A stretch of 64,000 nucleotides of DNA from JAZDFC01 sp043808235. Its GTDB lineage: Bacteria > Bacteroidota > Ignavibacteria > Ignavibacteriales > Melioribacteraceae. The stretch covers positions 12,952-76,951 of the forward strand of contig JAZDFC010000083.1 of NCBI GenBank assembly GCA_043808235.1. The letters are read 5' to 3'. A program made the position numbers and the translations under genes. The notes beneath the pieces were generated by a model. The model did no database searches, had not been told where the DNA came from, and worked only from the letters and a program-made list of their open reading frames with translations. Below are positions 36,479 through 46,564 of the stretch, piece by piece. How positions within the stretch are numbered: the stretch's first letter is position 1; every line of letters starts with the position of its first letter.

Positions 36479-38887
36479 CTATTCATAGTGAAGACTATTC
36501 ACAGGATTTGTAAACGCAGCTTTGTACGCATGATAAACTATTGTAAGGCAGGTCAATAATAAAATTAAAAGTGTGGCAAAAGTAAACGGTAGAATACCGA
36601 TATCCGAGCGATAAGCAAATTGCGTTAGCCATTGAGCCACAAGATAATAAGCAATAGGCCATGCGATAAGATTAGCAAATACCGACCATCTGATGAAATC
36701 GCCTGTCAACATTAATACAATACGGTTTATTGAAGCACCCATAACTTTTCTGATTGCAATTTCTTTAGTTCGTTTTTCGACGACAAAAGAAGCCATGCCC
36801 AACAATCCCAGGCATGCTACAAAAATCATAAATCCTGTAAATAGAACAAACACCTTTCCGGTACGTTTTTCATTTTGATACTGTGCATTATAAATTGAAT
36901 CCAGAAACGAGTACTCGAATGGAGTGCCGGGTACTATTTTTTCCCAAGTATCACTTATATATTTTATTGTTTCTACTATATTTCCGGTTTGTACTCGAAT
37001 AGACAAGTATGATTCCGACCAGGGTATTGTCCCGTTCAACTTAACGATAACCATTGGTTTTACTAGTTCGTGTAGCGATTCATAATGAAAGTCTTTTACA
37101 ATGCCGATTATTCGAAAAGGTTCTTGCCCTTCACTACCGGCCCAAATCATCATTCTTTTGTCAAGTAGATTGTTAACATTTAAAAGCTTCACCATACTTT
37201 CGTTGAGAATAACAGCTTGTCCGTCTGAGGAGATATTATCTTCGAAATAGCGACCTTCACTAATTTCCATTTGCATAGTCGTCAGAAAGTCGGCATCTGC
37301 AATATATAAATTAGTACCATGGGAAGAATTTGAACCTTCAAGCCCCATGCCTATATTGTCGAATGATTCACCTGGAACGCTTGATGAAGCTGTCGCTGAT
37401 AAAACTGATGAATTGTGTAGAAGTTCCTCTTTTATGATAGGCAGTTTTGGTGTCAAGTTCCCGTAAGTGTTTATTACCACAACATGTTCCTCATTGTAAC
37501 CAAGATCTCTATCCTGGATAAAATTCATTTGCTTTTGAACAACCAAAGTCATAATCAATAAGATTATGGAAATAACAAATTGAACCAGTACTAAACCGTT
37601 CCGTAAGGCAGAGCCCTTCACATTTTGATTAATTTTCCCTGTTACAATATTAGCTGGTTTGAATGAAGACAGGACAAATGCCGGATATATTCCTGCTATG
37701 ATACCAATAATTATAGCAAGTACAATCATTGGTAAAAGTAAAAAGGGATTGTCCAAATAAGGAATAGTTAACCATGGTTTTCCTACGAGATTTCGAAAAG
37801 ATGAAATGAATATATGTAGGAAACCTAAAGCAAGCACAAAGGACATTAAACTCATAATTATGGACTCAGCTAAAAACTGCCTGATTAATGGCATGCGGGT
37901 GGACCCCATCGTTTTGCGAATGCCTATTTCTCTCGCACGCTCAGTGGAGCGCGCAGTAGAAAGATTTATGTAATTAATTATCGCGATCAATAAAATAAAA
38001 GCCGCGATGATAGTGAAGAATTTGACATAAGTACCATTACCGTTTGCTTCAAATTCCCACAATAGATCTGAATTGAGATGTATATCCGTAAGAGGCTGCA
38101 AAAGAAATTTTGTGTAATCTCCTTTAGCAATAACCGATTCATACTTTTCAGATGAGTCGAACATATTGTTTTTAACTATCTGCTTTAGCTTTACTTCCAG
38201 CTCCTTTGCAGTACAGCCTTCTTTAAGTAAAATGTACGTTTTAAAAACATTTAATCCCCATGCAGGTTTTTGGTATCGTTCAAAAGAGGCGAACGACATA
38301 AGTACATCGGCATGAAAATGCGATTGATTCGGCATATCTTTAAATACACCTGAAATTGCATAATCTTTATTAAAAATTGTTAATACCTTGCCCACCGGAT
38401 TCAAGTTGCCGAAATATTTTTTTGCTGTTTTTTGCGAAATGGCCACAGTATTAGGTTTGGACAGAACATTAGCCGGATCTCCAGTTATAAGCGGAAATGA
38501 AAAAAAACGGAAAAAAGACTCATCGGCAATTCCCAATCCATGTTCGTTGAATTGTCGATCTTTAATCGCTACTATATTTTCGCCCAAGTAAATTCGTAAG
38601 CGTGTAACAAGTTCGACTTCCGGGCATTCTTCTTTAACTTTGGTGGCGAATATCCCAGGTGTCTGGGTTTGCTCTAAATGACGATCGCCATAATGAAAAA
38701 CCTGGTATGTACGATAAATGCGATCGGCATTTTTATGAAAACAATCATAATTTATTTCATCGCGAATCCACATTGAAATAAAGATAGCTCCCGCTATACC
38801 GATTGCCAACCCGAATATGTTTATGAGCGAATAAATTTTTTGACGCTTCATTTTTCTAATTACAATTCGCAGGTAATTTTTAAGCAT
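36479..38887 (-). CDS. FtsX/MacB-type ABC transporter permease
   Basis: The 802-residue protein begins MLKNYLRIVIRKMKRQKIYS, the typical start of the large FtsX-like permeases of Bacteroidota. A membrane segment and MacB-like periplasmic core (about 45-270) are followed by three membrane segments. A second core (about 430-660) and three more segments come next (VLFTGFMIFVACLGLLGMAS, WPIAYYLVAQWL). Conserved ERAREIGIRKTMGS and KRTKEIAIRKVMGA loops contact the ATPase. No ATPase or membrane-fusion partner is adjacent, so it must pair with a distant one. GGAG 6 bases before ATG 38887 decides the start over ATG 38899. Substrates may be peptides, lipids or drugs. Confidence 0.88.
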   Translation of the reverse strand: MLKNYLRIVIRKMKRQKIYSLINIFGLAIGIAGAIFISMWIRDEINYDCFHKNADRIYRTYQVFHYGDRHLEQTQTPGIFATKVKEECPEVELVTRLRIYLGENIVAIKDRQFNEHGLGIADESFFRFFSFPLITGDPANVLSKPNTVAISQKTAKKYFGNLNPVGKVLTIFNKDYAISGVFKDMPNQSHFHADVLMSFASFERYQKPAWGLNVFKTYILLKEGCTAKELEVKLKQIVKNNMFDSSEKYESVIAKGDYTKFLLQPLTDIHLNSDLLWEFEANGNGTYVKFFTIIAAFILLIAIINYINLSTARSTERAREIGIRKTMGSTRMPLIRQFLAESIIMSLMSFVLALGFLHIFISSFRNLVGKPWLTIPYLDNPFLLLPMIVLAIIIGIIAGIYPAFVLSSFKPANIVTGKINQNVKGSALRNGLVLVQFVISIILLIMTLVVQKQMNFIQDRDLGYNEEHVVVINTYGNLTPKLPIIKEELLHNSSVLSATASSSVPGESFDNIGMGLEGSNSSHGTNLYIADADFLTTMQMEISEGRYFEDNISSDGQAVILNESMVKLLNVNNLLDKRMMIWAGSEGQEPFRIIGIVKDFHYESLHELVKPMVIVKLNGTIPWSESYLSIRVQTGNIVETIKYISDTWEKIVPGTPFEYSFLDSIYNAQYQNEKRTGKVFVLFTGFMIFVACLGLLGMASFVVEKRTKEIAIRKVMGASINRIVLMLTGDFIRWSVFANLIAWPIAYYLVAQWLTQFAYRSDIGILPFTFATLLILLLTCLTIVYHAYKAAFTNPVNSLHYE

Positions 38888-38908
38888 AGTTTGCTCCATC
38901 TGTAAATG

Positions 38909-40798
38909 TTAGTCTTGTAGGTTAGACTTCAACTCTCCAATAATGTTTGCATTTATCCAATATATCCCGGCTACATTATTTCTCTTTGCTCTCAAAAAAA
39001 GATATTTGCCGTCGTTAGAAACCATTGGCAGAAGTTCCTGTTCCGGCGAATTTATTTTTGGTCCCATATTTATCGGCTTCGACCATTTTCCGTCGGATTT
39101 CTTAAAACTGATGTACAGATCCATACTGCCAAAGGAATCCGGATAATCCATGGAGCTGAAGATTATATAACTTTCGTCCGGCGATATAAATGGTCCCATC
39201 CCTTTAATATCGGGATGCAAAACTTCATCCAGACTTTCTTTCTGCATGTATTCGCCGTTTTTATTTATTGATCTAAAAAATCCTCCATCACCGCTAAAAT
39301 AAATATCATTGTTTTTATCAAATGAAAATTGCCAGTATAGTCCGTTGTCTGCCAAATCAAAGTTGAGATATTTGGGAATTGAAAATGAAGTATCGCTCTT
39401 TTCGAAATACCAGATCGCTTTAGCGCTGTCATTAGTCGGGGGGACGGGTCGAACAGTAACAAAGTAAAGTCTTTCACCATCGACAGAGTAAAATGGAGTA
39501 TCGCCCTTAGCAACAATTATTCGTGGAATAGACCAAAATCCGTTTTCAATTTTGGAATGCCAAATTTTACAACCGTCCGCATAACCAACATCATTGAGAT
39601 ACCACTCTGTCCAAACGGCTTCGTTACCTTCCGGCGAAAAGGCTATATTGCTGTGCCCGCCCTTAAGTCGCGAAGCAATGCCAGGCGCAAATAATTCAAG
39701 TGAATCCGATGTGAGTTTTTGTCCGAAATATTTACCGGATAAATTGGTTGAACCTGGAAAATGAAGGTCGGAACCGGCAGTGAGAAGTATATCGGCAACA
39801 TCTGTTTTAATTTCTGATCTGGCAAGATAAAGAGGTGATTCACCAAGCGGTGTTTTAGGATTTACATCCGCTCCTTTTGCAATCAACAGTTTGACAACTT
39901 CAGCTCTTCCAAAATATGATGCATAATGTAACGGAGTCCATCCGTATTCATCTATTCCGTTAACCGGTATTTTCCTGCTGATAAGATCATTAACTATTTC
40001 TATCGAACCGCCTGAAGCAGCCAAATATAATACGGGAAGCTCATATAATATTTTTAAAAATGCATCGCCGCCTTTATCTATCATTTGATTATATAATTTC
40101 CACAGTCGTTTATCAACAGCAAAGCTCAACAACTTTATCCCTTCGTTTCCTTCAGTTGTAAACTCCGCATTATTATCCAGTAAATAATTTACTATGTCTT
40201 CAAATCCGCGCCAGGCAGTAAGTGTTAATGGTGTATCGCCGAATATGTCCTTTGCATTTATATTCGCACCGCTTTCAACCAATAATTTTACAATTTGAAG
40301 AGCGCCTGTTTCGCGGCATGTCATTAATAGCGGGGTTCTTTTATAATTATTAACTGGCTCCAAATATGCGCCTCTTTTAATTAACAGTTCCATCATCTTT
40401 TGGGATTCACTTCCGATAGCATAAAAAATAGGAGCTTTTCGCAGGTTATCCTCCTCTTGAATTTTTGCACCGTTATCGAGAAGTAATGTTGCCGCTTCTA
40501 AATTATTTCTAGAAACCACACTTATCAGTGCGGTGATGTTGTTATTGTCCCGTGCATTGACATCCGCTCCTTTCGCAACTAAATATCGCATTATTTCATA
40601 ATAAACTCCGCGCGCCGCCCAATGTAAAGGAGTTCTTTCATTTTCATCTTCGGAATTGATTTTCGTTAAATCATTTTCAACAATGTCTTTTAATTTGCTC
40701 AAATCGTTATTCTTCACGGCATTAAAGATATCTTGCGATAAAGCTGCTGTATTAAGAAGTATGATGATAGCGAATATTATTAATATTTGTCTTTTCAT
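38909..40798 (-). CDS. Ankyrin-repeat protein fused to a PD40 propeller
   Basis: A signal peptide is followed by about nine ankyrin repeats (residues 25-345; typical units RTPLHWAARGVYYEIMRYLV and AKGADVNARDNN). From about residue 350 the protein has the same head (LSGKYFGQKL, LELFAPGIAS), PD40 blades and tail (IYWINANIIGELKS) as the stand-alone PD40 proteins in this window. It therefore joins a protein-binding solenoid to a propeller otherwise encoded alone. Export of an ankyrin protein suggests periplasmic or surface protein binding. It lies 21 bases upstream of the FtsX-type permease and is probably co-transcribed with it. Confidence 0.85.
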   Translation of the reverse strand: MKRQILIIFAIIILLNTAALSQDIFNAVKNNDLSKLKDIVENDLTKINSEDENERTPLHWAARGVYYEIMRYLVAKGADVNARDNNNITALISVVSRNNLEAATLLLDNGAKIQEEDNLRKAPIFYAIGSESQKMMELLIKRGAYLEPVNNYKRTPLLMTCRETGALQIVKLLVESGANINAKDIFGDTPLTLTAWRGFEDIVNYLLDNNAEFTTEGNEGIKLLSFAVDKRLWKLYNQMIDKGGDAFLKILYELPVLYLAASGGSIEIVNDLISRKIPVNGIDEYGWTPLHYASYFGRAEVVKLLIAKGADVNPKTPLGESPLYLARSEIKTDVADILLTAGSDLHFPGSTNLSGKYFGQKLTSDSLELFAPGIASRLKGGHSNIAFSPEGNEAVWTEWYLNDVGYADGCKIWHSKIENGFWSIPRIIVAKGDTPFYSVDGERLYFVTVRPVPPTNDSAKAIWYFEKSDTSFSIPKYLNFDLADNGLYWQFSFDKNNDIYFSGDGGFFRSINKNGEYMQKESLDEVLHPDIKGMGPFISPDESYIIFSSMDYPDSFGSMDLYISFKKSDGKWSKPINMGPKINSPEQELLPMVSNDGKYLFLRAKRNNVAGIYWINANIIGELKSNLQD

Positions 40799-40860
40799 AT
40801 ATCTCTCCGATTATTGATTTTGTGATAAAAGTGTACTTATGGGAGTTGTCTACTGTTCAT

Positions 40861-41030
40861 TAGTAATTCTTGAAAGATAAATTCAGTCTTCCGATCCTTC
40901 ATTATCTGTCCTCATTGTTAAATAAATCTCTTTCCTATCAGGAGAAAATGTTAATCGAAACTCAAAATGTTCCGATGGCATTACACGAGGCGAGAAACTT
41001 TGGATTTATCCCATGAGTTTTTGTCCAACG
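40861..41030 (-). pseudogene. Decayed fragment of a PD40 PYFGQ-family gene
   Basis: Within the 348-base gap 40799-41146, the - strand frame reads GQKLMG, stop, IQSFSPRVMPSEHFEFRL followed by TFSPDRKEIYLTMRTDNEGSED, stop, IYLSRITNEQ. This aligns with the N-terminal part of the intact paralogue at 48363-49274 (FAPGI-IS, DQFEFGITFSPDGKEIYFTR, YEGSENRIYYTKF). A TAA and a TGA (where a CGA Arg codon is likely) interrupt it, and the rest of the gene is absent. It is the broken relic of another family member. Confidence 0.7.
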
Positions 41031-41146
41031 AAAGAATCTTTTGTTGCTTACGATTAATTATGTTAATAGAATAAACAAGGCGTCAATTTGGAAACAAGTG
41101 CAAGGATCATAAAAAATATTTTTATTACATAATTGCCTATTCAGCA

Positions 41147-42676
41147 TTATTTAGTTGAATCCCGAATTTTTCGATCCATATCATCATAAATATTTTTGCG
41201 GAGCTCGTCTGTCCATACATCGTGGCCGCCTTTCGGAAAAATAATTATTTCGGCATCGATACCTGATTTATTTAATTTTTCTTTGAAAACTTTTACCGGT
41301 ACATTTAATCCAAAACTGTCGTCGTCAGCCACATAAATATGTATCTTGGAATTCAAAAGTTGCTTGATGGTTAAACTAAGTTCTGATATGAAAATGCTCA
41401 TATCAAATTTTTTCCAGGAATCCGCAACGGCATTGTCAATTGCACCTGTACTCCAGTCAAAAAGATGTTGGGGCTCTCCATTCAAATCTTTATTACTAAA
41501 GGTAGCATTGAATGAATACATTTGTTCACCCCAACCCGCTATTCGGTCAATAGCTACGAAATCTTTAATCGATAATCCCAAGTCTGACGAATCCTCAGGA
41601 TTAATCTTAAAATTATTAAATCTTTTTAGCTCTCCTTTTGAATCAAAATACAAATTTGCGTTTTTCTCATATATATTGGTTCCTACAAATTCGGTAAAGT
41701 CAACCGGATCGGGCGAAGAAACGTAAGCCCCGCCAAATTGTCCTGGATAGTTAATAAGCATCCACAAACTTGCCCATGCACCCGAAGATTGTCCCATTAA
41801 AAATCTTGTTTCCGGATTTTTATAAACTCTATATTCTTTTTCGACACATGGAATTAATTCATGAAGAAAGGTTTCCTCTCTCGGACCATTTGTCTCGGAA
41901 CTGCAGAAATTATGGTAGCCGGTCCTGCATTCATGATTTACAAAAACAAATATTTTCTCATCGCCGAATCCCGTCATACCATATCTTTTTTGCTGGAAAC
42001 TAAGTCCATAATACGGTGAGGAACCCCATCCGCCCAAAACATAGACAGTAGCATATAACTTTTCGGGCTCCGTAAAATAACCCGGGGGTAAAATTACCGC
42101 TGCTGTAATTGAATCTTTTTCACCGTAAAAATCCGACATCAATTTACTTTCAATGTTGATATGTTTAATAAATTCAGTTTCCTTGAATTTGGGAAGATTC
42201 GGAACTGTAGTAAACAGCAAATCCACAGGCATGCACATCTTTCCACGGTCGATAAAGATGATGTTCTTATTTGTAACGGCTACACTTTTCGGCTGAAATG
42301 TCCCTTCAGCGTTCGGTCTGGATTTTTTATTTTTAACCAATTGGCACTGAACAATATACCAGCCGTCGAGCGAGTCAAGATTTCCCATCCAGCTTGTTGC
42401 GTTGCTGCCTTCAAACAGAATTGACTCTCCAGGTATCCAATTTTCTATATCCCATGCAAATGTAGGCTGAGGTTTAAAAATATTGGGGAAAGAAACATTT
42501 TTCTTGAGATCCTTTTGAAATCCCACAATTACTCTTGCATTAAATGGGACTTGGCTTATCTCTTTGGTATATGATAGACGAAGCTTTAAGCCTTGATGAT
42601 CGGAAGAAGCAGTTTGGCTGTAAACAAAAATACTATGCAGTACAATAACAGTCAGTACTAGAAAAAAATTTTTCAT
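41147..42676 (-). CDS. Secreted esterase-D-like alpha/beta hydrolase with N-terminal beta domain
   Basis: The 509-residue protein starts with a signal peptide (ATG 42676, AAGGA 8 bases upstream; a longer frame from 42709 would bury it). A beta-rich N-terminal domain (about 30-165) with features of an Ig-like domain (WYIVQCQLVKNK) precedes a putative-esterase alpha/beta hydrolase: AAVILPPGYF, ATVYVLGGWG, FLMGQSSGAWASLW with the nucleophile Ser in GQSSG, and FPKGGHDVWTDEL with the His. The catalytic set appears complete. The closest group is the siderophore-esterase/feruloyl-esterase-like PF00756 family; the substrate is unknown. Confidence 0.82.
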   Translation of the reverse strand: MKNFFLVLTVIVLHSIFVYSQTASSDHQGLKLRLSYTKEISQVPFNARVIVGFQKDLKKNVSFPNIFKPQPTFAWDIENWIPGESILFEGSNATSWMGNLDSLDGWYIVQCQLVKNKKSRPNAEGTFQPKSVAVTNKNIIFIDRGKMCMPVDLLFTTVPNLPKFKETEFIKHINIESKLMSDFYGEKDSITAAVILPPGYFTEPEKLYATVYVLGGWGSSPYYGLSFQQKRYGMTGFGDEKIFVFVNHECRTGYHNFCSSETNGPREETFLHELIPCVEKEYRVYKNPETRFLMGQSSGAWASLWMLINYPGQFGGAYVSSPDPVDFTEFVGTNIYEKNANLYFDSKGELKRFNNFKINPEDSSDLGLSIKDFVAIDRIAGWGEQMYSFNATFSNKDLNGEPQHLFDWSTGAIDNAVADSWKKFDMSIFISELSLTIKQLLNSKIHIYVADDDSFGLNVPVKVFKEKLNKSGIDAEIIIFPKGGHDVWTDELRKNIYDDMDRKIRDSTK

Positions 42677-42785
42677 ATTAATTGTCCTTATCCTTTTGCA
42701 TTTAGACAATTATATTGAACTAAGGTTACTTATAATTTATTTATCCCGGTGGTAAAAAACATACTTTCAGCTACGCGAAATTATG

Positions 42786-44699
42786 TTATTCCTTCATGTG
42801 TTTGTTTAAAAACGCCTCAACTCTTTTCATCAAATCAATTATTTTTTTCTCATTGGTAAGTGCATGACCTTCGCCCTCTACCAAAACGTATTCGTATTCT
42901 TTGTTGTACTTTTTCAGTTCCTCTACCATTTGCTCCGAATGTTGATAAACAACTCTTCTATCGTTAACCGATTGTCCGATGAATACAGGTGCTTTTATAT
43001 TTTCGACGTGAAATACCGGGGAAACTTGATGCATTAGAAGGCTATCCGCAACTGCGTTTCCCCAACGTCTGTTAATCTCTCCCATATAATTTTTCCACTG
43101 GGGTGGGAAATTATTATAAAATGTGAAGTAATTTGAAATACCCCAGAAATCAATTCCACATGCGTACAAATCCGGGGTGAAAGTAATACCGGCTAAAGCC
43201 GCATAACCACCAAAACTCCAACCAAAAATTGCAATTCGGTTTTTGTCTGCAACACCCTGTTCAATTAACCAATTAACTCCATCTGTAATATCATCTTGCA
43301 TTTTACGTCCCCATTGATTAAATCCCGCTTGCATAAATTTCTTTCCATAGCCTTCCGATCCTCTAAAATTAATCTGCAATACAGCATATCCCCTGTTTGC
43401 AAAAAATTGTGCAAATTCATTAAATCCCCATGAATTCCTCCATTGCGGACCGGCATGCGGATTAACTATAACCGATAGATTTTTCGCTTCTCCACCTTTT
43501 GGAACGGTGAGATAACCATGAATTGTCAAGCCATCTCTCGCAGTAAATTTTATCGGTTTCATCTCAGCCAACTCATTTTCATTCAGCCATGGAGTAGCTT
43601 TGCTTATGAGTTGCAGTTCGTCATTTGCGTAGTTATAAAGGTAAGTTGTGCCATCTAATCTATCACTATATGCATAGAACATTATTTTATTGAAATCATT
43701 AGAAATTGATGTAAACTGGATTTCATAACTTCCAATTTTCTTTTTTAGATTGTTGTATATTTCATTCAATTCGTCATCAAAAAAATAGAATGTTCTCTTT
43801 TCGGCAGTATATAACGCATAAATGAGTTTTTGTTTGATCGCCGAATACTCAAAATAATCTCTCTCATCGTCTCCAAACGTATCGTATGTCGGGTCTTCAA
43901 ATAGAACATGAACTTCTTTGTTAGCATCGAGATCATACTCAACAATCGCAATTTTATCCCTTCCAATATTCGAATAGGCATAAACATTTTTGTTGTCCGG
44001 TGTAAAATAATGTATAGTAAAAGTATCATCTTCTCCTTCACTACCAATTAGTTTTTTGAATTCGCTTTTTTCATCTTTTCTATAGAATACATCTTCTGCA
44101 TATGCAATTCGTACAACGCCGTTATTATCCACCATCCAGCTTCGAACGTTACCCGGGTTTTGTTCTATCATTCGAAGCTCACCTGTCAAGATGTTTAAAC
44201 GATATACATCTAAGCATTCGGGATCTCTCTTGTTCAATCCAATAATAATTTCATCGGGGTCTTTGGCATATAAGTCAATTATGGAAGCATTTGAATTTTC
44301 AAAATCCGTTAGGCAATTAATCTTTTTGGATGAGATATCAAGACTATAGAGCTTATAGTTTTCATCTCCTTCCGTATCCTGTCTGAATAAAACAATATTG
44401 TTATTTCCCCAATAAGAATTTTTAATATCCCTATCTGCAAAATTAGTTAATTGGATGGGTTCGGTCTTTTCAATTTCCCGCATAAAAATATTGTTGATTC
44501 CGTTAACGGGCGCTGTATATATATAATTTTTTCCATCCGGCGATAGCAAATAGCCGGACTGTTGAGGTTTTTTAAAGAAGTTTTCAAGGGGTATTTCCTT
44601 AGCTATATTATCCGGAGAATTATTTTTACCACCCTGTCCAAAACAGCTTGTGATAAGCATAATGGGGATTAACCAGATATAGAACTTTGTTGATTTCAT
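42786..44699 (-). CDS. S9 prolyl-oligopeptidase-family lipoprotein peptidase
   Basis: The first 19 residues end in the lipobox LITSC (Cys19), so the protein is lipid-anchored. Residues 35-370 form the seven-bladed propeller of S9 enzymes (SPDGKNYIYTAPVNG). The alpha/beta-hydrolase domain (about 390-637) has the catalytic Ser in FGWSFGGYAALAG, Asp in VNDRRV and His in EGEGHALTNEKK. All three are intact, matching dipeptidyl- or acylaminoacyl-peptidases that cleave short peptides. It follows the tandem PD40 genes by 24 bases and is probably in their transcript, which may link peptide processing with those propellers. Confidence 0.9.
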   Translation of the reverse strand: MKSTKFYIWLIPIMLITSCFGQGGKNNSPDNIAKEIPLENFFKKPQQSGYLLSPDGKNYIYTAPVNGINNIFMREIEKTEPIQLTNFADRDIKNSYWGNNNIVLFRQDTEGDENYKLYSLDISSKKINCLTDFENSNASIIDLYAKDPDEIIIGLNKRDPECLDVYRLNILTGELRMIEQNPGNVRSWMVDNNGVVRIAYAEDVFYRKDEKSEFKKLIGSEGEDDTFTIHYFTPDNKNVYAYSNIGRDKIAIVEYDLDANKEVHVLFEDPTYDTFGDDERDYFEYSAIKQKLIYALYTAEKRTFYFFDDELNEIYNNLKKKIGSYEIQFTSISNDFNKIMFYAYSDRLDGTTYLYNYANDELQLISKATPWLNENELAEMKPIKFTARDGLTIHGYLTVPKGGEAKNLSVIVNPHAGPQWRNSWGFNEFAQFFANRGYAVLQINFRGSEGYGKKFMQAGFNQWGRKMQDDITDGVNWLIEQGVADKNRIAIFGWSFGGYAALAGITFTPDLYACGIDFWGISNYFTFYNNFPPQWKNYMGEINRRWGNAVADSLLMHQVSPVFHVENIKAPVFIGQSVNDRRVVYQHSEQMVEELKKYNKEYEYVLVEGEGHALTNEKKIIDLMKRVEAFLNKHMKE

Positions 44700-44723
44700 T
44701 TGTTATTCCAAATTATTTTGATT

Positions 44724-45578
44724 TTATCTTTGTCTCAATTCATCGATGATTTTCGCTGAGACCCAATAAATGCCTTCGCGGGTCATAAAGAATAAATACT
44801 TACCGTCCGGCGAAATGAAAGGGAACCTTCCCCATTTTATTGGAAGTTTTTTGCATTTCGACCAGGAACCATTACTTTGTTTACAACTTATAAATAACTC
44901 ACAAGTCGCAGGATCTTTTGAAACTTCGAGAATCATATAACTTTCGTCTGGAGCTACATATACAGCCATTTTTCTTGAATTATCAAAATTGATAGTTTTA
45001 TCAAGTTTAATCGGTTCAGCATAGCTGCCATTAACAAATTTTGAAACAAAAACTTCAAATTCAGGGACTCTAATAAAGTAAATTGAACCATTATTCGTAA
45101 TACTGCCTATTTTTTCTGATGCTGCTGAATTAATTTCGGAAGATAATCGTTTGGCTTTACCCCAACCATCGCCCTGTCTTTCAACAAACCAAATATCATC
45201 ACCCAAAGTAAAAAAAAGCTTTTTGCCGTCAACCGAAAAAACAGGAGTGCCGTAGTTTGTTGTTTCATTGCAAAATGGTGCAACATGTTTTTCTGTCCAT
45301 TTGCCGTCGATCAGTTTCATAAAATAAATTTTAAAAAGTCTATCACCATTCCGCTTGGCAGCCCAGTAAACTTCATTCCCGTCGGGAGAAAACACGGCAG
45401 CACTATGTTCAAAGTAATCGGGATGGGAAATTATTCCGGGTGCAAAAAGTTCGGGTGTATTCCCCGGCGGTGATTGACCGAGATATGGTCCGGTAATTTT
45501 ATTAGAATTACTTTGTTGAGAGAAAATATTTGAAGTGATGATGATTAGTGAAAGAATTGTTAATAATATTCCCTTCAT
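44724..45578 (-). CDS. Secreted PD40 propeller, tandem copy 6
   Basis: This is a 284-residue PYLGQ-family protein: signal peptide, head ITGPYLGQSPPG with PELFAPGIIS, PD40 blades (FSPDGNEVYWAA, FSVDGKKLFFTL, VAPDESYMILEV, ISPDGKYLFFMT) and tail GIYWVSAKIIDELR. Its signal peptide (LLTILSLIIITSNIFSQQ) is almost identical to that of the next copy upstream, indicating recent duplication. It is the last of six tandem copies transcribed from 50197 down to 44724 and lies 28 bases after copy 5. Confidence 0.87.
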   Translation of the reverse strand: MKGILLTILSLIIITSNIFSQQSNSNKITGPYLGQSPPGNTPELFAPGIISHPDYFEHSAAVFSPDGNEVYWAAKRNGDRLFKIYFMKLIDGKWTEKHVAPFCNETTNYGTPVFSVDGKKLFFTLGDDIWFVERQGDGWGKAKRLSSEINSAASEKIGSITNNGSIYFIRVPEFEVFVSKFVNGSYAEPIKLDKTINFDNSRKMAVYVAPDESYMILEVSKDPATCELFISCKQSNGSWSKCKKLPIKWGRFPFISPDGKYLFFMTREGIYWVSAKIIDELRQR

Positions 45579-45606
45579 TTTAAAATCCTTTTATAAGTAG
45601 AAGATA

Positions 45607-46536
45607 TTATTTATTTGGTCTTAGTTCATCAATAAATTTCGTGTCCGTCCAAAAAGGTTGTGAGTGGGAGTTAATATAATCAAGATAGAAAAGATATTTG
45701 TTATCCTTAGTTACTGCCGGGCATATTCCCTTAATACCGTAACTCTCATATAAATTGATGGGCTCTGTCCATTTACCTGTTTTGGTTTTAAAGCTGATAT
45801 AGATTCGGCATCTCCCGTTTCCGTATGTCTCTCGTGAAAAAAGGAGATACGAACCATCAGGCGATATGAATGGCGAGAACTCATAATCCGGCGAATTAAT
45901 TACCTCATCCAATTTTTCGGGATCGATATAGTTCCCATTCACAAGTTTGGAGCAGTAGATATCTCCCCGCCTGCCTCTCGATTCGTTTTGATGAATGCTG
46001 AAATACAAGTTGCCTTCATTATCGACTGATACCTGCCAATGAATGCGGGACATATCATTTATGTTTGAAGGCAGGGGCTGCGGCTCACTCCAACCGCTTT
46101 CCATTCTATCCATAAACCAGATGTTTTCTTTACCGGCTTTCTCACCTTTACTGAGCGGGCGACGTGAAATAAAGAACAGCTTTTTGCCGTCGGGCGAAAT
46201 GAACGGGCAATCGTCGCGGTATTCAATTTTTGCGAATGGAGCTATTTCCGGCTCTGTCCATTTCCCGTTCTCAATTCGAGCCCAAGAAATTGTGAACTCG
46301 TTACTACTCAAATCACTTTGCCAATAGCATTCATCCCCGGCAGAAGTAAATGCAATAGTACTGTGAAAACTATCATACCGTTTGGCTAAAATACCCTCGG
46401 CAAATATTTCAGGGGTGCTCCCCTGTAGTTGCTGACCGAGGTAAGGACCGGAAAGATTTTTAGAATTATTTTGTTGAGAGAAAATGTTCGAAGCAATGAT
46501 GATTAATGATAGGATTGTTAATAGCGAATTCTTCAT
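45607..46536 (-). CDS. Secreted PD40 propeller, tandem copy 5
   Basis: This is a 309-residue family member with head LSGPYLGQQLQGSTPEIF and blades such as ISPDGKKLFFISRR and ISPDGSYLLFSRE. Its tail is degenerate: PFWTDTKFIDELRP replaces the IYWVSA tail. The middle blade IHWQVSVDNEGNLYFS matches copy 4 closely, so copies 4 and 5 share both descent and probably ligand class. It is exported, with no catalytic motif. Confidence 0.87.
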   Translation of the reverse strand: MKNSLLTILSLIIIASNIFSQQNNSKNLSGPYLGQQLQGSTPEIFAEGILAKRYDSFHSTIAFTSAGDECYWQSDLSSNEFTISWARIENGKWTEPEIAPFAKIEYRDDCPFISPDGKKLFFISRRPLSKGEKAGKENIWFMDRMESGWSEPQPLPSNINDMSRIHWQVSVDNEGNLYFSIHQNESRGRRGDIYCSKLVNGNYIDPEKLDEVINSPDYEFSPFISPDGSYLLFSRETYGNGRCRIYISFKTKTGKWTEPINLYESYGIKGICPAVTKDNKYLFYLDYINSHSQPFWTDTKFIDELRPNK

Positions 46537-46564
46537 TTTAAAATCCTTATATAATTTGAAACTG

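Noticed and set aside
41346..41726. 126-codon + strand frame
   Set aside because: Antisense to the esterase-like gene, which has intact catalytic motifs.
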